Origin: an uncultured Christensenellaceae bacterium
GTDB taxonomy: Bacteria > Bacillota > Clostridia > Christensenellales > Pumilibacteraceae
Length of the DNA: 35,992 nucleotides
NCBI GenBank assembly: GCA_910587025.1
Contig: CAJUKR010000011.1
Location: 1 to 35,992, forward strand
Direction: 5' to 3'
Shown here one piece after another: positions 30,145-35,992 of this stretch. Each line of letters opens with the position of its first letter. Positions within the stretch are counted from its first letter, which is position 1. The position numbers were made by a program, and so were the translations under genes. Under the pieces are notes generated by a model. The model was not told the origin of the DNA, ran no database searches, and saw nothing but the letters and a program-made list of their open reading frames with translations.

Positions 30145-30278
30145 AAACACACATAAAGGCAAAAATAACGCTTTTGTTGCCGCTTACGGTGCAGGAAAGG
30201 GCATACGCGATACTCTACATGGGATATAGCGCGGAATGGCTTGACAAGCATTACAGGGAGCGCGGACATGAGAGTTAA
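30141..30278 (+). CDS. Very small basic phage protein
   Basis: This 45-residue frame begins at an ATG overlapping the DUF5131 stop by 4 bases and overlaps the next gene by 11 bases. It reads as a helical peptide with THIKAKITLLLPLTVQERAYAI and ends WLDKHYRERGHES. The tight overlaps and lack of alternatives for this stretch favour it as a real gene, though no function is visible and no clear Shine-Dalgarno except AGGTGCG in the previous gene. It may be missed by gene finders because it is short. Confidence 0.45.
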   Translation: MKTHIKAKITLLLPLTVQERAYAILYMGYSAEWLDKHYRERGHES

Positions 30279-30450
30279 AGACTGCGAGAGCTGTGTACAT
30301 CATACGCGCAAGGTGTGGAGCGACTATTACAAGCCGATAAATTATCACGCCATCGGCATGAATCACGCATACGCATACTGCGAAAAGCACGGTTGCAGGT
30401 GCTTGGCGGTACGGAACTGCAAGGACAAAGAGTATCGGGAGAGCAAATAA
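30268..30450 (+). CDS. Small Cys/His-rich phage protein, possible zinc ribbon
   Basis: This 60-residue protein has MRVKDCESCVHHTRK at the start and YCEKHGCRCLAVRNCK near the end, giving six Cys and several His in two clusters, as in small zinc-binding folds. The start ATG at 30268 is chosen because the Cys motif begins there; an in-frame opening 27 bases earlier adds only residues read also in the previous gene. It shares bases with the next ORF through a TAATG overlap. Such short proteins are common in this part of Clostridia phages. Function unknown. Confidence 0.6.
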   Translation: MRVKDCESCVHHTRKVWSDYYKPINYHAIGMNHAYAYCEKHGCRCLAVRNCKDKEYRESK

Positions 30451-30569
30451 TGGATTTAGTCATATTTGGTCTTACTGCGGCAGGGCTCCACATAGCGATA
30501 GACATCATTTTGCTGTGCGCCCATGCCGTAAAACATAAAAACAACAAAGACAACACGGAGGGCAAATAA
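30450..30569 (+). CDS. Tiny single-span membrane peptide
   Basis: This 39-residue frame starts at the A of the preceding stop (TAATG) and encodes LVIFGLTAAGLHIAIDIILLCAHAV, one long hydrophobic segment, then a basic hydrophilic tail KHKNNKDNTEGK. A membrane peptide of this form might act on the host envelope, for example as a pore or pinholin-like factor or a superinfection block, but it is far from a lysis module. The tight coupling to both neighbours supports reality. Confidence 0.5.
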   Translation: MDLVIFGLTAAGLHIAIDIILLCAHAVKHKNNKDNTEGK

Positions 30570-30570
30570 C

Positions 30571-30807
30571 GTGGATTTCAAGATCGGAGACAATATCAGG
30601 GTAGTACCCTATGACGAACTGCCTGCGGAGCGCAAGAACAAGAGGATCGCCCGTGCTTGCGACAGAGAGGGCGTTATAATCGACAAACTGTATTCGGGTA
30701 AAGAAAAACGATACGTTTACAAGGTGCAACTACACGCCTATAACGAGCCGTCGAGCATAAATTTCACGGACGATATGCTTACTCTCTCGGGGGGGGTAAC
30801 GACTTGA
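30571..30807 (+). CDS. Small beta-rich phage protein (GTG start, G8 tract near its end)
   Basis: This 78-residue protein starts with GTG and reads MDFKIGDNIRVVPYDELP, then IARACDREGVIIDKLYSGKEKRYVYKVQLH, patterns of small SH3-like barrels. The frame ends LTLSGGVTT, encoded in part by a run of eight G (30789-30796). The last codons overlap the TTG start of the next gene by 4 bases. One extra G would remove the stop and fuse it to the next frame without interruption. Either the tract is a sloppy region serving as Shine-Dalgarno, or the product is variable. Function unknown. Confidence 0.6.
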   Translation: MDFKIGDNIRVVPYDELPAERKNKRIARACDREGVIIDKLYSGKEKRYVYKVQLHAYNEPSSINFTDDMLTLSGGVTT

Positions 30808-30998
30808 AAATAAAGATAGCTATCGAGGCGGACGGCGTGGCGATCGAAATGTACAGAGGCGATGTAAGGCTAAAACGCAGCTTTGGACGGCTTTTGTACG
30901 ACGGCGAGTACGGTGTTGCGCAGGCAACGTCGTGGGCGGCAAGGCTGCTTATGCAGAGCTTTCAAGACCGAGAGGGCACAGATTATGGCGACTATTAA
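30804..30998 (+). CDS. Small phage protein (TTG start)
   Basis: This 64-residue frame starts with TTG right after the G8 tract, which could act as an unusual ribosome site, and reads MKIKIAIEADGVAIEMYRGDVRLKRSFGRLLYDGE, a beta-rich start, then a helix with WAARLLMQSFQ. Its end overlaps the YopX gene by 14 bases. No motif is recognised. A single-base change in the G8 tract would fuse it with the previous gene. Confidence 0.5.
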   Translation: MKIKIAIEADGVAIEMYRGDVRLKRSFGRLLYDGEYGVAQATSWAARLLMQSFQDREGTDYGDY

Positions 30999-31359
30999 AT
31001 GCAGAGGTTACGACAAGAACACAAGACGGTGGTACTATGGCGGTTATTTCAAGCCTAAGTACGAGCATTACATAATATTCAACAGTACGGCAGATTGGCG
31101 TTCACCTAAGCCAGTATCGGTGGCTGTCGATCCGAAAAGCGTAGGCGTGTATATCGGACGTAAGGATAAAAAAGGAACGGAAATATACAGCGGCGACATC
31201 GTAAAGCTGGGTGGCGTTATAGGTGCTGTATTGTACCGAGAAAAGAGCGCGGAGTTTGTTGTGGTAAAGTCGCCAGAGGAAACACTGTTACACGGTGCGG
31301 CATTTGAAAGTGCCGAGGTCATAGGGAATACCTATGAGAACATCGACCTGTTGTTATAG
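30985..31359 (+). CDS. YopX-family phage protein
   Basis: This 124-residue protein, started at the ATG at 30985 inside the previous frame, matches the YopX family: IKCRGYDKNTRRWYYGGYF at the N-terminus, SVAVDPKSVGVYIGRKDKKGTEIYSGDIVKL (about 45-75) and EVIGNTYENIDLL at the end. Family members are common in siphophages of Bacillota and adopt a beta-barrel fold; their function is unknown. An upstream in-frame ATG at 30883 is rejected because it covers the previous gene in another frame and YopX proteins begin near this Met. Confidence 0.85.
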   Translation: MATIKCRGYDKNTRRWYYGGYFKPKYEHYIIFNSTADWRSPKPVSVAVDPKSVGVYIGRKDKKGTEIYSGDIVKLGGVIGAVLYREKSAEFVVVKSPEETLLHGAAFESAEVIGNTYENIDLLL

Positions 31360-31368
31360 GAGGACAAC

Positions 31369-32040
31369 ATGAAAAACTACGATTTGTTAAAAGTGGTGGC
31401 AAGCAAATTAAACGGGTTGCCGTATGGGTTAGAGGATAGGACGGTTAAAGAATTAGACAGTCTATGCAAAGACAACGGAGTTGTTATTTGTTTTGGGCAA
31501 TCGGACGACCTTATGGAACTTCGGGGAATAATCGACGACGAATACGGGTGCTATGACGGCGGTACTATTTGTATTGACGAAAAGGGAAATGCGGACGCCG
31601 ACGTAAATGTTTATTACCCGATAACGGCTGTATGGGCGAAAGACAATATCAGTTGGCAGTATGAATTTGAGCCGAAACACGAGGTGTTTAACATTTACGA
31701 GGACGCAGAAATCTATTGTAAGGGCATTGTTTTCTTTGTGGACGACTTGAAACGCAACAGCGACGGTATCGACGAAATAAGCCGTCTAAAAGCGGAAAAC
31801 GAGGATATGCACGGCGAGATTATGAGCTTACGCGCTTACATAGACAATCACGAGGAAATCTGGAAAAGTAACGCACATATCGAGAATGAGCGATTTGTAA
31901 AAAATATGCAGAATGTTCTCGAAATCGAGAAAGAGCAAATCTACAAGGACACGGCAAAAAAGATTTTAGACGAGGTAAGTAAACACGTCGGCGGCGGCTG
32001 GCTCGTTGAGCTTTACGAAAAATACGGATTGGAGGCATAA
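31369..32040 (+). CDS. Acidic phage protein with a C-terminal coiled coil
   Basis: This 223-residue protein has an acidic N-terminal part with many aromatic residues (NADADVNVYYPITAVWAKDNISWQYEF), and residues 140-200 form a long coiled coil (ISRLKAENEDMHGEIMSLRAYIDNHEEIW). It ends LVELYEKYGLEA. No enzymatic motif is seen. A scaffold or binding role is a guess. Its ribosome site AGGAGGAC is strong; it lies 9 bases after yopX-like gene and 1 base before the ASCH gene. Confidence 0.62.
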   Translation: MKNYDLLKVVASKLNGLPYGLEDRTVKELDSLCKDNGVVICFGQSDDLMELRGIIDDEYGCYDGGTICIDEKGNADADVNVYYPITAVWAKDNISWQYEFEPKHEVFNIYEDAEIYCKGIVFFVDDLKRNSDGIDEISRLKAENEDMHGEIMSLRAYIDNHEEIWKSNAHIENERFVKNMQNVLEIEKEQIYKDTAKKILDEVSKHVGGGWLVELYEKYGLEA

Positions 32041-32041
32041 C

Positions 32042-32536
32042 GTGAGAGCAATTTTAATGAGTATTCAGGCGCGGCATAATCGAAACATCGAACGCGGCGC
32101 AAAAACGTCGGAGCTTCGTACAAAGCCGCCAAAGATAGAGCTGCCTTTCAAGGTGTACACCTATGAGAGCGGCTTTGACGGGCGGCATAAGGTCGTAAAC
32201 GAGTGGATTTGCCGCGACATAACGGAGTGGCGTATTTGCATGGGAATACCTGCGCATTTGCCGTTGAGAGCCTGCGTCGAGCCGTGGGAAATCAAAGAGT
32301 ACAGCGGCAAAGACTATAAGGACATATCCGAAATGCGCATATCCGATCTTGTCATATACGACAAGTCCAAAGACTTGTCGGAATTTGTGAGACCGCTTGA
32401 CAGGGCAAACTGCGGCTATAAAGACTGCGGCTCGTATGACTGCGGACGGTGTGCGTTGACCGAGCATATTTGCGAGAAACGCAAAATAAAGCTACCGCCG
32501 CAAAGCTGGTGCTTTGCCGAGGTTTTGAGAATATGA
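32042..32536 (+). CDS. ASCH/PUA-like phage protein
   Basis: This 164-residue protein starts at GTG 32042 (an ATG lies at 32057). It shows the ASCH-like pattern: LMSIQARHNRNIERGAKTSELRTKPPK (5-31), comparable to the SIxP..aeaIlsGeKtvElRkrxP motif, followed by PFKVYTYES, VVNEWICRDITEW and LPPQSWCFAEV near the end. A Cys-rich stretch is inserted (ANCGYKDCGSYDCGRCALTEHIC, about 122-144), which may bind zinc. ASCH domains bind RNA or modified bases. In phages they accompany methyltransferases, as here: the next gene overlaps by 4 bases. The family call is moderately sure. Confidence 0.68.
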   Translation: MRAILMSIQARHNRNIERGAKTSELRTKPPKIELPFKVYTYESGFDGRHKVVNEWICRDITEWRICMGIPAHLPLRACVEPWEIKEYSGKDYKDISEMRISDLVIYDKSKDLSEFVRPLDRANCGYKDCGSYDCGRCALTEHICEKRKIKLPPQSWCFAEVLRI

Positions 32537-33147
32537 CAAACAAAGATTGGAGCGGTAACGCAAATTCGATATGGAAAACGCTCGGTGCCTCGAATCACAC
32601 CGACGAGGAACGCGAGGCGGACGACTACTATGCCACCGATCCGATAGCGATAGACAAACTGCTTTCGGTGGAGAAACCGAATACGAACATTTGGGAGTGT
32701 GCCTGTGGCGCAGGGCATTTGTCGGAGAGACTGAAACAGCACGGGTACAGCGTTTATTCGACGGATATTGTCGAGCGCGGCTACTGTGATAAATTGGTCG
32801 ATTTTTTGGCGAATGATAGCGTACCCCCCCCCGAGACATACGACATTATCACGAATCCGCCGTACAAGTACGGTTTGGAGTTTGTCAAACGGGCATTGGA
32901 GATTTTGCCGCTCGGATGTAAGTGTTATATGTTCTTAAAGCTCACATTTTTAGAGGGCGAGAAAAGGCATAGAGAGCTCTTTTGCAAACAGCCGCCGAAA
33001 GCAATATACGTTTTCTCAAAGCGCGTACTGTGCGCCAAAAACGGCGAATTTGAGCGTATGCGCGAGGGCGGCGGCTCTGCCGTTGCGTATGCGTGGTTTG
33101 TCTGGGAAAAGGGCTATACGGGAAAAACGGAGGTTATGTGGATATAA
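32533..33147 (+). CDS. Phage DNA N6-adenine-type methyltransferase
   Basis: This 204-residue protein starts at 32533, overlapping the ASCH gene stop (ATGA). Seen: DDYYATDPIAIDKLL at the start, a SAM motif I WECACGAGHLSERLKQHG (54-71), an acidic residue in STDIVERG, and catalytic NPPY in DIITNPPYKYGLEF (104-117), the amino-methyltransferase signature for N6-adenine or N4-cytosine. Proteins with the DxxATDPxA start are usually annotated phage N6-adenine methyltransferases. A run of nine C (32824-32832) codes for three Pro just before the motif, a slip-prone tract whose length keeps the frame open here. The target site cannot be told. Confidence 0.82.
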   Translation: MTNKDWSGNANSIWKTLGASNHTDEEREADDYYATDPIAIDKLLSVEKPNTNIWECACGAGHLSERLKQHGYSVYSTDIVERGYCDKLVDFLANDSVPPPETYDIITNPPYKYGLEFVKRALEILPLGCKCYMFLKLTFLEGEKRHRELFCKQPPKAIYVFSKRVLCAKNGEFERMREGGGSAVAYAWFVWEKGYTGKTEVMWI

Positions 33148-33338
33148 TGGCAAAGCGAATAAGACCAGAAAAATGCGCGTTTTTCTACCGCAAAAAGTAC
33201 GTCGGCGATTTCTGTCTATGCGACAAAGACGATCCTTTCAAGCGGTGTAAAGGCGTGTGCGAGCTCTACATGAGCGAGCAACAGTATCAGGAATTTATGG
33301 CGCAGGTGCTGGCGGAGGCGAAAGAAAACAAGGACTAA
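33147..33338 (+). CDS. Small Cys-containing phage protein
   Basis: This 63-residue protein overlaps the methyltransferase stop (TAATG) and reads MAKRIRPEKCAFFYRKKYVGDFCLCDKDDPFKRCKGVCELYMSEQ-like composition with five Cys (about residues 10, 23, 25, 34, 38) in a basic N-terminal half, then an acidic helical C-terminus. This suggests a small zinc-binding fold. The gene is preceded by GGAGG inside the upstream gene. Function unknown; it travels with the methylation genes. Confidence 0.6.
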   Translation: MAKRIRPEKCAFFYRKKYVGDFCLCDKDDPFKRCKGVCELYMSEQQYQEFMAQVLAEAKENKD

Positions 33339-33351
33339 GGAGGCATAACGT

Positions 33352-33714
33352 ATGAGTTATGTAACGAGCGGACGACCTGTTGGGCGACCGAGGCAATTTT
33401 ATAAATACGAGCTGCCGAGCGGCGTTGTAAAGGTCGTCAGGGCGCAGTGTGCCGATTACGCAAGAAAAGAGCTCTGCATACGCGAGGGCTCTTTATCCAA
33501 GGAAACTTTGAGCGCATACATAGCCACGAACGCCGCCATAAATAAAGCGTTATCGGACATTGAGGAGGCTGTCAGACAGCATTTTATCAACGACATCGCC
33601 GATAATCGAGGCTATGACAAAAGCCAAAGTCAGTGGTGTTTGTCGCACAATGCCTACTACAATCGCAAGCGCAAGGCGATCTACGAGATAGCCAAAGAGC
33701 TATTGCTTATTTAG
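33352..33714 (+). CDS. Phage protein with an AT-hook-like start
   Basis: This 120-residue protein begins MSYVTSGRPVGRPRQFYKYELP; GRPVGRPR resembles an AT-hook, a short minor-groove DNA-binding motif. The remainder is helical with CADYARKELCIREGSLSKETLSAYIATNAAINKALSDI and ends YNRKRKAIYEIAKELLLI. It might be a regulator in the late-gene control slot (RinA/ArpU-like proteins sit here in many phages), but I see no firm match. GGAGGC is the ribosome site; the next gene starts 9 bases later. Confidence 0.55.
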   Translation: MSYVTSGRPVGRPRQFYKYELPSGVVKVVRAQCADYARKELCIREGSLSKETLSAYIATNAAINKALSDIEEAVRQHFINDIADNRGYDKSQSQWCLSHNAYYNRKRKAIYEIAKELLLI

Positions 33715-33723
33715 GAGAAAACA

Positions 33724-35157
33724 ATGATACGAATTTTACTCGGCGGATCGCCATGCACGTTTTGGTCGATTGCACAGAAACAGCATAGGGAGACGCAGGC
33801 AAGCGGCTTGGGTTGGGAGCTATTCAAAAATTATCTTATAGCAAAAGATAAATTCAAGCCCGACTACTTTCTTTACGAAAACAATGTATCGGCGGCACAG
33901 CCGATTAAATGCGAGATCAGAAACCTGCTGAATGTGTACGACGGCACGTTTTTAATGCCGTACAGCGACGTGCGGTATATCGAAATAAATTCCGCGCTCG
34001 TAAGCGCACAAAGCCGCGAGAGATTTTATGTACATAACTGCGGCGCGGTTAAACAGCCAAAAGACAGAGGAATTTCGCTGAAAGATGTTTTGGAATCAGG
34101 GTTGAGCGTGTTGCAAAACGCACATGGTTTTAATAAGGGCGGCGCACATTCGGATAAATGCCCGACGTTGACGGCGAGCCCAAGCGGAGCCTACGGCAAT
34201 CAGGTGGTTGAGCCTATACGCATACCCGAATACATAAATGCCGATAAGAGCCGCCCCGTGCTTGCAGGTTACTGTCATAAGGGCGATGGCGACGGCAGTC
34301 TGCTTGATAAATGCTTTACCGACAATCCGAATAAGCAAAAGGTCGATTATGTCGCCGAGCCGATTGCAGTCAATACGACGGCAACAGGCAAGGCGAAATG
34401 CCTAAAAGCGACTTATGGCACAAAAGACGGTATGCGCAATTTGATTTGTAACGATACCGAAAGGCGCACCTGCGTGGCTGAGCCCGTCAGAGTGGGCACA
34501 ATGCCGCAATCGGACGGAACGGTAAGCGAGAGCAAGCAATGGCGTATTTACGGCGTGGACGGCAAATCGACCGCGCTTTGTGCGAACGGCGGCGGTGGCG
34601 GTGCAAAGACGGGTTTATATGCTGTGCCGCTCGAACGATACAATTATGCGACTGAGTTTGACAGCGAGGGCAATCCAACGAAAGCGTATTGCTATGCGGA
34701 CGGCAAGATACACACGGTTTACGTCGTTAAAAACGGCAAAATCACTATCAAGGGCAAGGAGTACAACATAGAGCTGCCCGATATGTTTTGCATTATTCGC
34801 AAGCTCACGGTCGCCGAATGTCGGAGATTGCAAACGATCCCCGATTGGTACAAAATGCCGTGTTCCGATACGCAGAATTACAAAATGCTTGGCAACGGCT
34901 GGACGGTTGAGGTTATCAAACACATACTGTCGCACATACCGAATATAACGACCGAGCCGATAGAGGTTTTGTCGATGTACGACGGCATGAGCTGTGGGCA
35001 AATAGCTTTGAAAGAACTCGGGGCGAACGTCGTTCGATACTACGCAACAGAGATTGACAAACCAGCCATACAAACGACGCTTGCAAATTTCCCCGATACA
35101 ATGCAGCTCGGCGACGCATTTCAAGTGCGCGATAGCCATTGGTATATAGGGCTTTAA
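33724..35157 (+). CDS. Circularly permuted DNA (cytosine-5) methyltransferase with repeated target-recognition-like units
   Basis: This 477-residue enzyme has C5-methyltransferase motifs in permuted order. Motif IV comes first: GGSPCTFWS with catalytic C11; then FKPDYFLYENN (motif VI, 44-54), QSRERFYV (motif VIII, 96-103), a variable middle (about 120-350), LTVAECRRLQTIPDWY (motif IX, 361-376), MLGNGWTVEVI (motif X, 388-398), and finally motif I/II VLSMYDGMSCGQIALKELG with ATEID (415-446) at the C-terminus. In common enzymes motif I opens the protein. The middle holds four related units ending in VVEPI (161-165), VAEPI (210-214), VAEPV (251-255) and YAVPL (299-303), each preceded by a Cys or Thr-rich stretch. 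Such repeats recall multi-specific phage enzymes. It probably protects phage DNA from host restriction. Confidence 0.88.
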   Translation: MIRILLGGSPCTFWSIAQKQHRETQASGLGWELFKNYLIAKDKFKPDYFLYENNVSAAQPIKCEIRNLLNVYDGTFLMPYSDVRYIEINSALVSAQSRERFYVHNCGAVKQPKDRGISLKDVLESGLSVLQNAHGFNKGGAHSDKCPTLTASPSGAYGNQVVEPIRIPEYINADKSRPVLAGYCHKGDGDGSLLDKCFTDNPNKQKVDYVAEPIAVNTTATGKAKCLKATYGTKDGMRNLICNDTERRTCVAEPVRVGTMPQSDGTVSESKQWRIYGVDGKSTALCANGGGGGAKTGLYAVPLERYNYATEFDSEGNPTKAYCYADGKIHTVYVVKNGKITIKGKEYNIELPDMFCIIRKLTVAECRRLQTIPDWYKMPCSDTQNYKMLGNGWTVEVIKHILSHIPNITTEPIEVLSMYDGMSCGQIALKELGANVVRYYATEIDKPAIQTTLANFPDTMQLGDAFQVRDSHWYIGL

Positions 35158-35170
35158 TTTAGGAGGTATC

Positions 35171-35605
35171 ATGGATAGACAATCGATATTAAAGGCAATC
35201 ATGGACGCGCGGCAGTCGGCTATCGAGCGAGGTATAGAGGCAAATACCATCGTCATAAACAAGCGGTTGCGCTATGTTAAGCCGTTCGCTCTTGCAGACA
35301 AGCAATTAAACCTCATAACGACGTTTCCGCCTATGATTATGGGAATGGAGGTTAGGTTTGCGCCGCTGCCGCGAGGGTGCGAATTTATAGTATGCCACGC
35401 CGATGTTACGGAACGAGCGCGTATGGAGGCGAAAATCAAAGCGAGCGCAGTCAAAGAGTTCGCGGAAAAACTGAAAGAAATAATCGCCGACAATGCCTAT
35501 CAATTCATAAATTACATGGAAAACATCGATCCTTTCGGCGTATCGGCAGAACAAATCGACGAGCTCTATAACAAACTTTACGGGGCGATATACAACGAGC
35601 CGTAA
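35171..35605 (+). CDS. Phage protein of unknown function
   Basis: This 144-residue protein begins MDRQSILKAIMDARQSAIERGIEANTIVINKRLRYVKPF, a helix followed by a basic strand, then a beta segment with TTFPPMIMGMEVRFAPLP, and an acidic helical end (EFAEKLKEIIADNAYQFINYMENID). It has no recognised motif. GGAGGT precedes the start and it is the last gene of the early block, followed by an AT-rich gap. It may be a small DNA- or protein-binding factor; no claim is made. Confidence 0.6.
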   Translation: MDRQSILKAIMDARQSAIERGIEANTIVINKRLRYVKPFALADKQLNLITTFPPMIMGMEVRFAPLPRGCEFIVCHADVTERARMEAKIKASAVKEFAEKLKEIIADNAYQFINYMENIDPFGVSAEQIDELYNKLYGAIYNEP

Positions 35606-35628
35606 GAGCCTCTATACTGTATAACAGA

Positions 35629-35690
35629 ATAAGTATAATATATATATTATATATAATACAAGTAAGTATATACAGAGAGTATATATAGGC
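35629..35690. repeat. AT-rich palindromic tract between phage early and late regions
   Basis: TATAATATATATATTATA (35634-35651) is a perfect 18-base palindrome inside about 60 bases that are nearly all A and T, with further TATATA runs at 35669-35687. It lies in the 238-base gap after 35605, which otherwise holds a terminator and a weak promoter. The tract could be an easily melted replication or control site. Confidence 0.55.
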
Positions 35691-35736
35691 GATAAAATCA
35701 AGGCGTAAAAGCCCGTCATAATTTTCGGGTACAATT

Positions 35737-35765
35737 TTGAGTTAATCTTATGATAAACTTAATAC
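35737..35765 (+). promoter_or_regulatory. Weak promoter candidate for the last gene
   Basis: TTGAGT (35737-35742) and TAATAC (35760-35765) are 17 bases apart. The match is modest. A terminator hairpin lies between it and the next gene, so the role is uncertain. Confidence 0.3.
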
Positions 35766-35789
35766 AGTGCCAATACCCATAGAGGTTAG

Positions 35790-35826
35790 AGCCCTGCTCA
35801 GTAAGTGAGTGGGGCTTATTTTATTT
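35790..35826 (+). terminator. Terminator hairpin before the last gene
   Basis: AGCCCTGCTCA (35790-35800) pairs over 11 bp, with two G-T pairs, with TGAGTGGGGCT (35806-35816); TATTTTATTT follows. It separates the early block from the next module. Confidence 0.72.
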
Positions 35827-35843
35827 ATTCAGGGAGAGATAAA

Positions 35844-35992
35844 ATGAGCGACACCCCTAAAAAGAAAACAACAAAAAAGAAAACAGAGGCTACGCCGAAA
35901 AAGGAGCGTAAGCCTAATTCTGGGCAGTTTAAGAAAGGTAACACTGTCGGCAAGGAGACGAGGTTTAAGAAAGGGCACAATGTACCCTGCAA
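35844..35992 (+). CDS. Start of a phage gene, possibly small-terminase/DUF5681-like (partial)
   Basis: The frame opens at 35844 with GGGAGAGA as ribosome site and runs off the edge after 49 codons. The N-terminus is very rich in Lys and Thr, then reads NSGQFKKGNTVGKETRFKKGHNVPC. The repeated (Q/R)FKKG(N/H) motif resembles the DUF5681 or DNA-packaging small-subunit-like start seen at the head of phage packaging modules. The basic start suits DNA binding. Its position after an early-late boundary supports this, but the remainder is outside the window. Confidence 0.55.
   Translation, partial: MSDTPKKKTTKKKTEATPKKERKPNSGQFKKGNTVGKETRFKKGHNVPC

Larger units (their letters stand above)
22943..35992 (+). 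mobile_element. Prophage, left part (early/replication and methylation modules; runs off the right edge)
   Basis: From about 22943 every gene reads rightward, gaps shrink to a few bases with many ATGA or TAATG overlaps, and products are phage-typical: YqaJ exonuclease, DUF1351, RecT, RusA, a Lin1244-like replication protein, DUF5131, YopX, two DNA methyltransferases and a possible terminase-region start. No integrase, repressor or lysis gene lies at this end, so either the integrase is at the far end or this is not the true end of the element. The exact left attachment site is not resolved; it probably lies between the terminator at 22942 and the first gene at 23165. Confidence 0.85.

Noticed and set aside
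1..35992. CRISPR arrays, tRNA or rRNA genes, insertion sequences
   Set aside because: No regularly spaced repeats, cloverleaf-like T-arm motifs, rRNA stretches or transposase genes were recognised.

Overview
The window looks like a piece of a Bacillota chromosome, most likely an uncultured gut-type Clostridia (inference). The signs are strong TTGACA/TATAAT promoters, AGGAGG-type ribosome sites, a Gram-positive rpmH-rnpA-yidD-yidC-jag cluster, an AgrC/LytTR two-component pair, a type III glutamine synthetase, a Firmicutes-type GalT and cell-wall-side lipoproteins with Ig-like domains. No rRNA, tRNA or CRISPR array was seen.

Layout. (1) 1-2000 is an AT-rich patch: the tail of a membrane protein running in from the left, a SAM methyltransferase on the minus strand and a tyrosine recombinase with its own terminator. 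Base composition changes sharply near 2000, so this is probably acquired DNA. (2) 2064-10191 is a signalling and surface-glycan block: a small alarmone synthetase, a LytTR response regulator broken by a G8 tract, an AgrC-like GHKL kinase, a lipoprotein with duplicated Ig-like plus carbohydrate-binding-like modules, and a large membrane-anchored family 3 glycoside hydrolase with swapped domain order. (3) 10192-10730 is a gene-free stretch with a terminator, an imperfect repeat and the rpmH promoter. (4) 10731-14685 is rpmH, rnpA, yidD, yidC, khpB/jag and a DUF2726-like membrane protein, tightly packed. YidC has a very large extracytoplasmic insertion. (5) 14768-19225 holds a small Cys-plus-histone-H1-like protein, then a nitrogen module: glnN and an ammonium transporter fused to a P-II domain. 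(6) 19370-22890 holds a small membrane protein, a ~340-nt structured leader, a GalT with a duplicated N-terminal domain, and an unknown gene ending at a strong terminator.

(7) About 22943 to the right edge is the left part of a prophage, all genes on the plus strand. In order it has a ribbon-helix-helix protein, a papain-like Cys protein, a recombination module (YqaJ-type exonuclease, DUF1351, RecT, RusA), a replication-initiation-like protein, conserved small phage proteins, a DUF5131 Fe-S protein, YopX, an ASCH-like protein, an N6-adenine-type methyltransferase, a permuted cytosine-C5 methyltransferase with repeated target-recognition-like units, an AT-rich palindromic gap, and the start of a gene that probably opens the packaging/structural module. 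No phage integrase or repressor lies at this end.

The items most deserving follow-up are the structured RNA leader before galT (about 19980-20260), the GalT duplication, the permuted repeat-bearing C5 methyltransferase, the YidC insertion with a DxDxDG loop, and the two G8 tracts where a single base changes gene structure.
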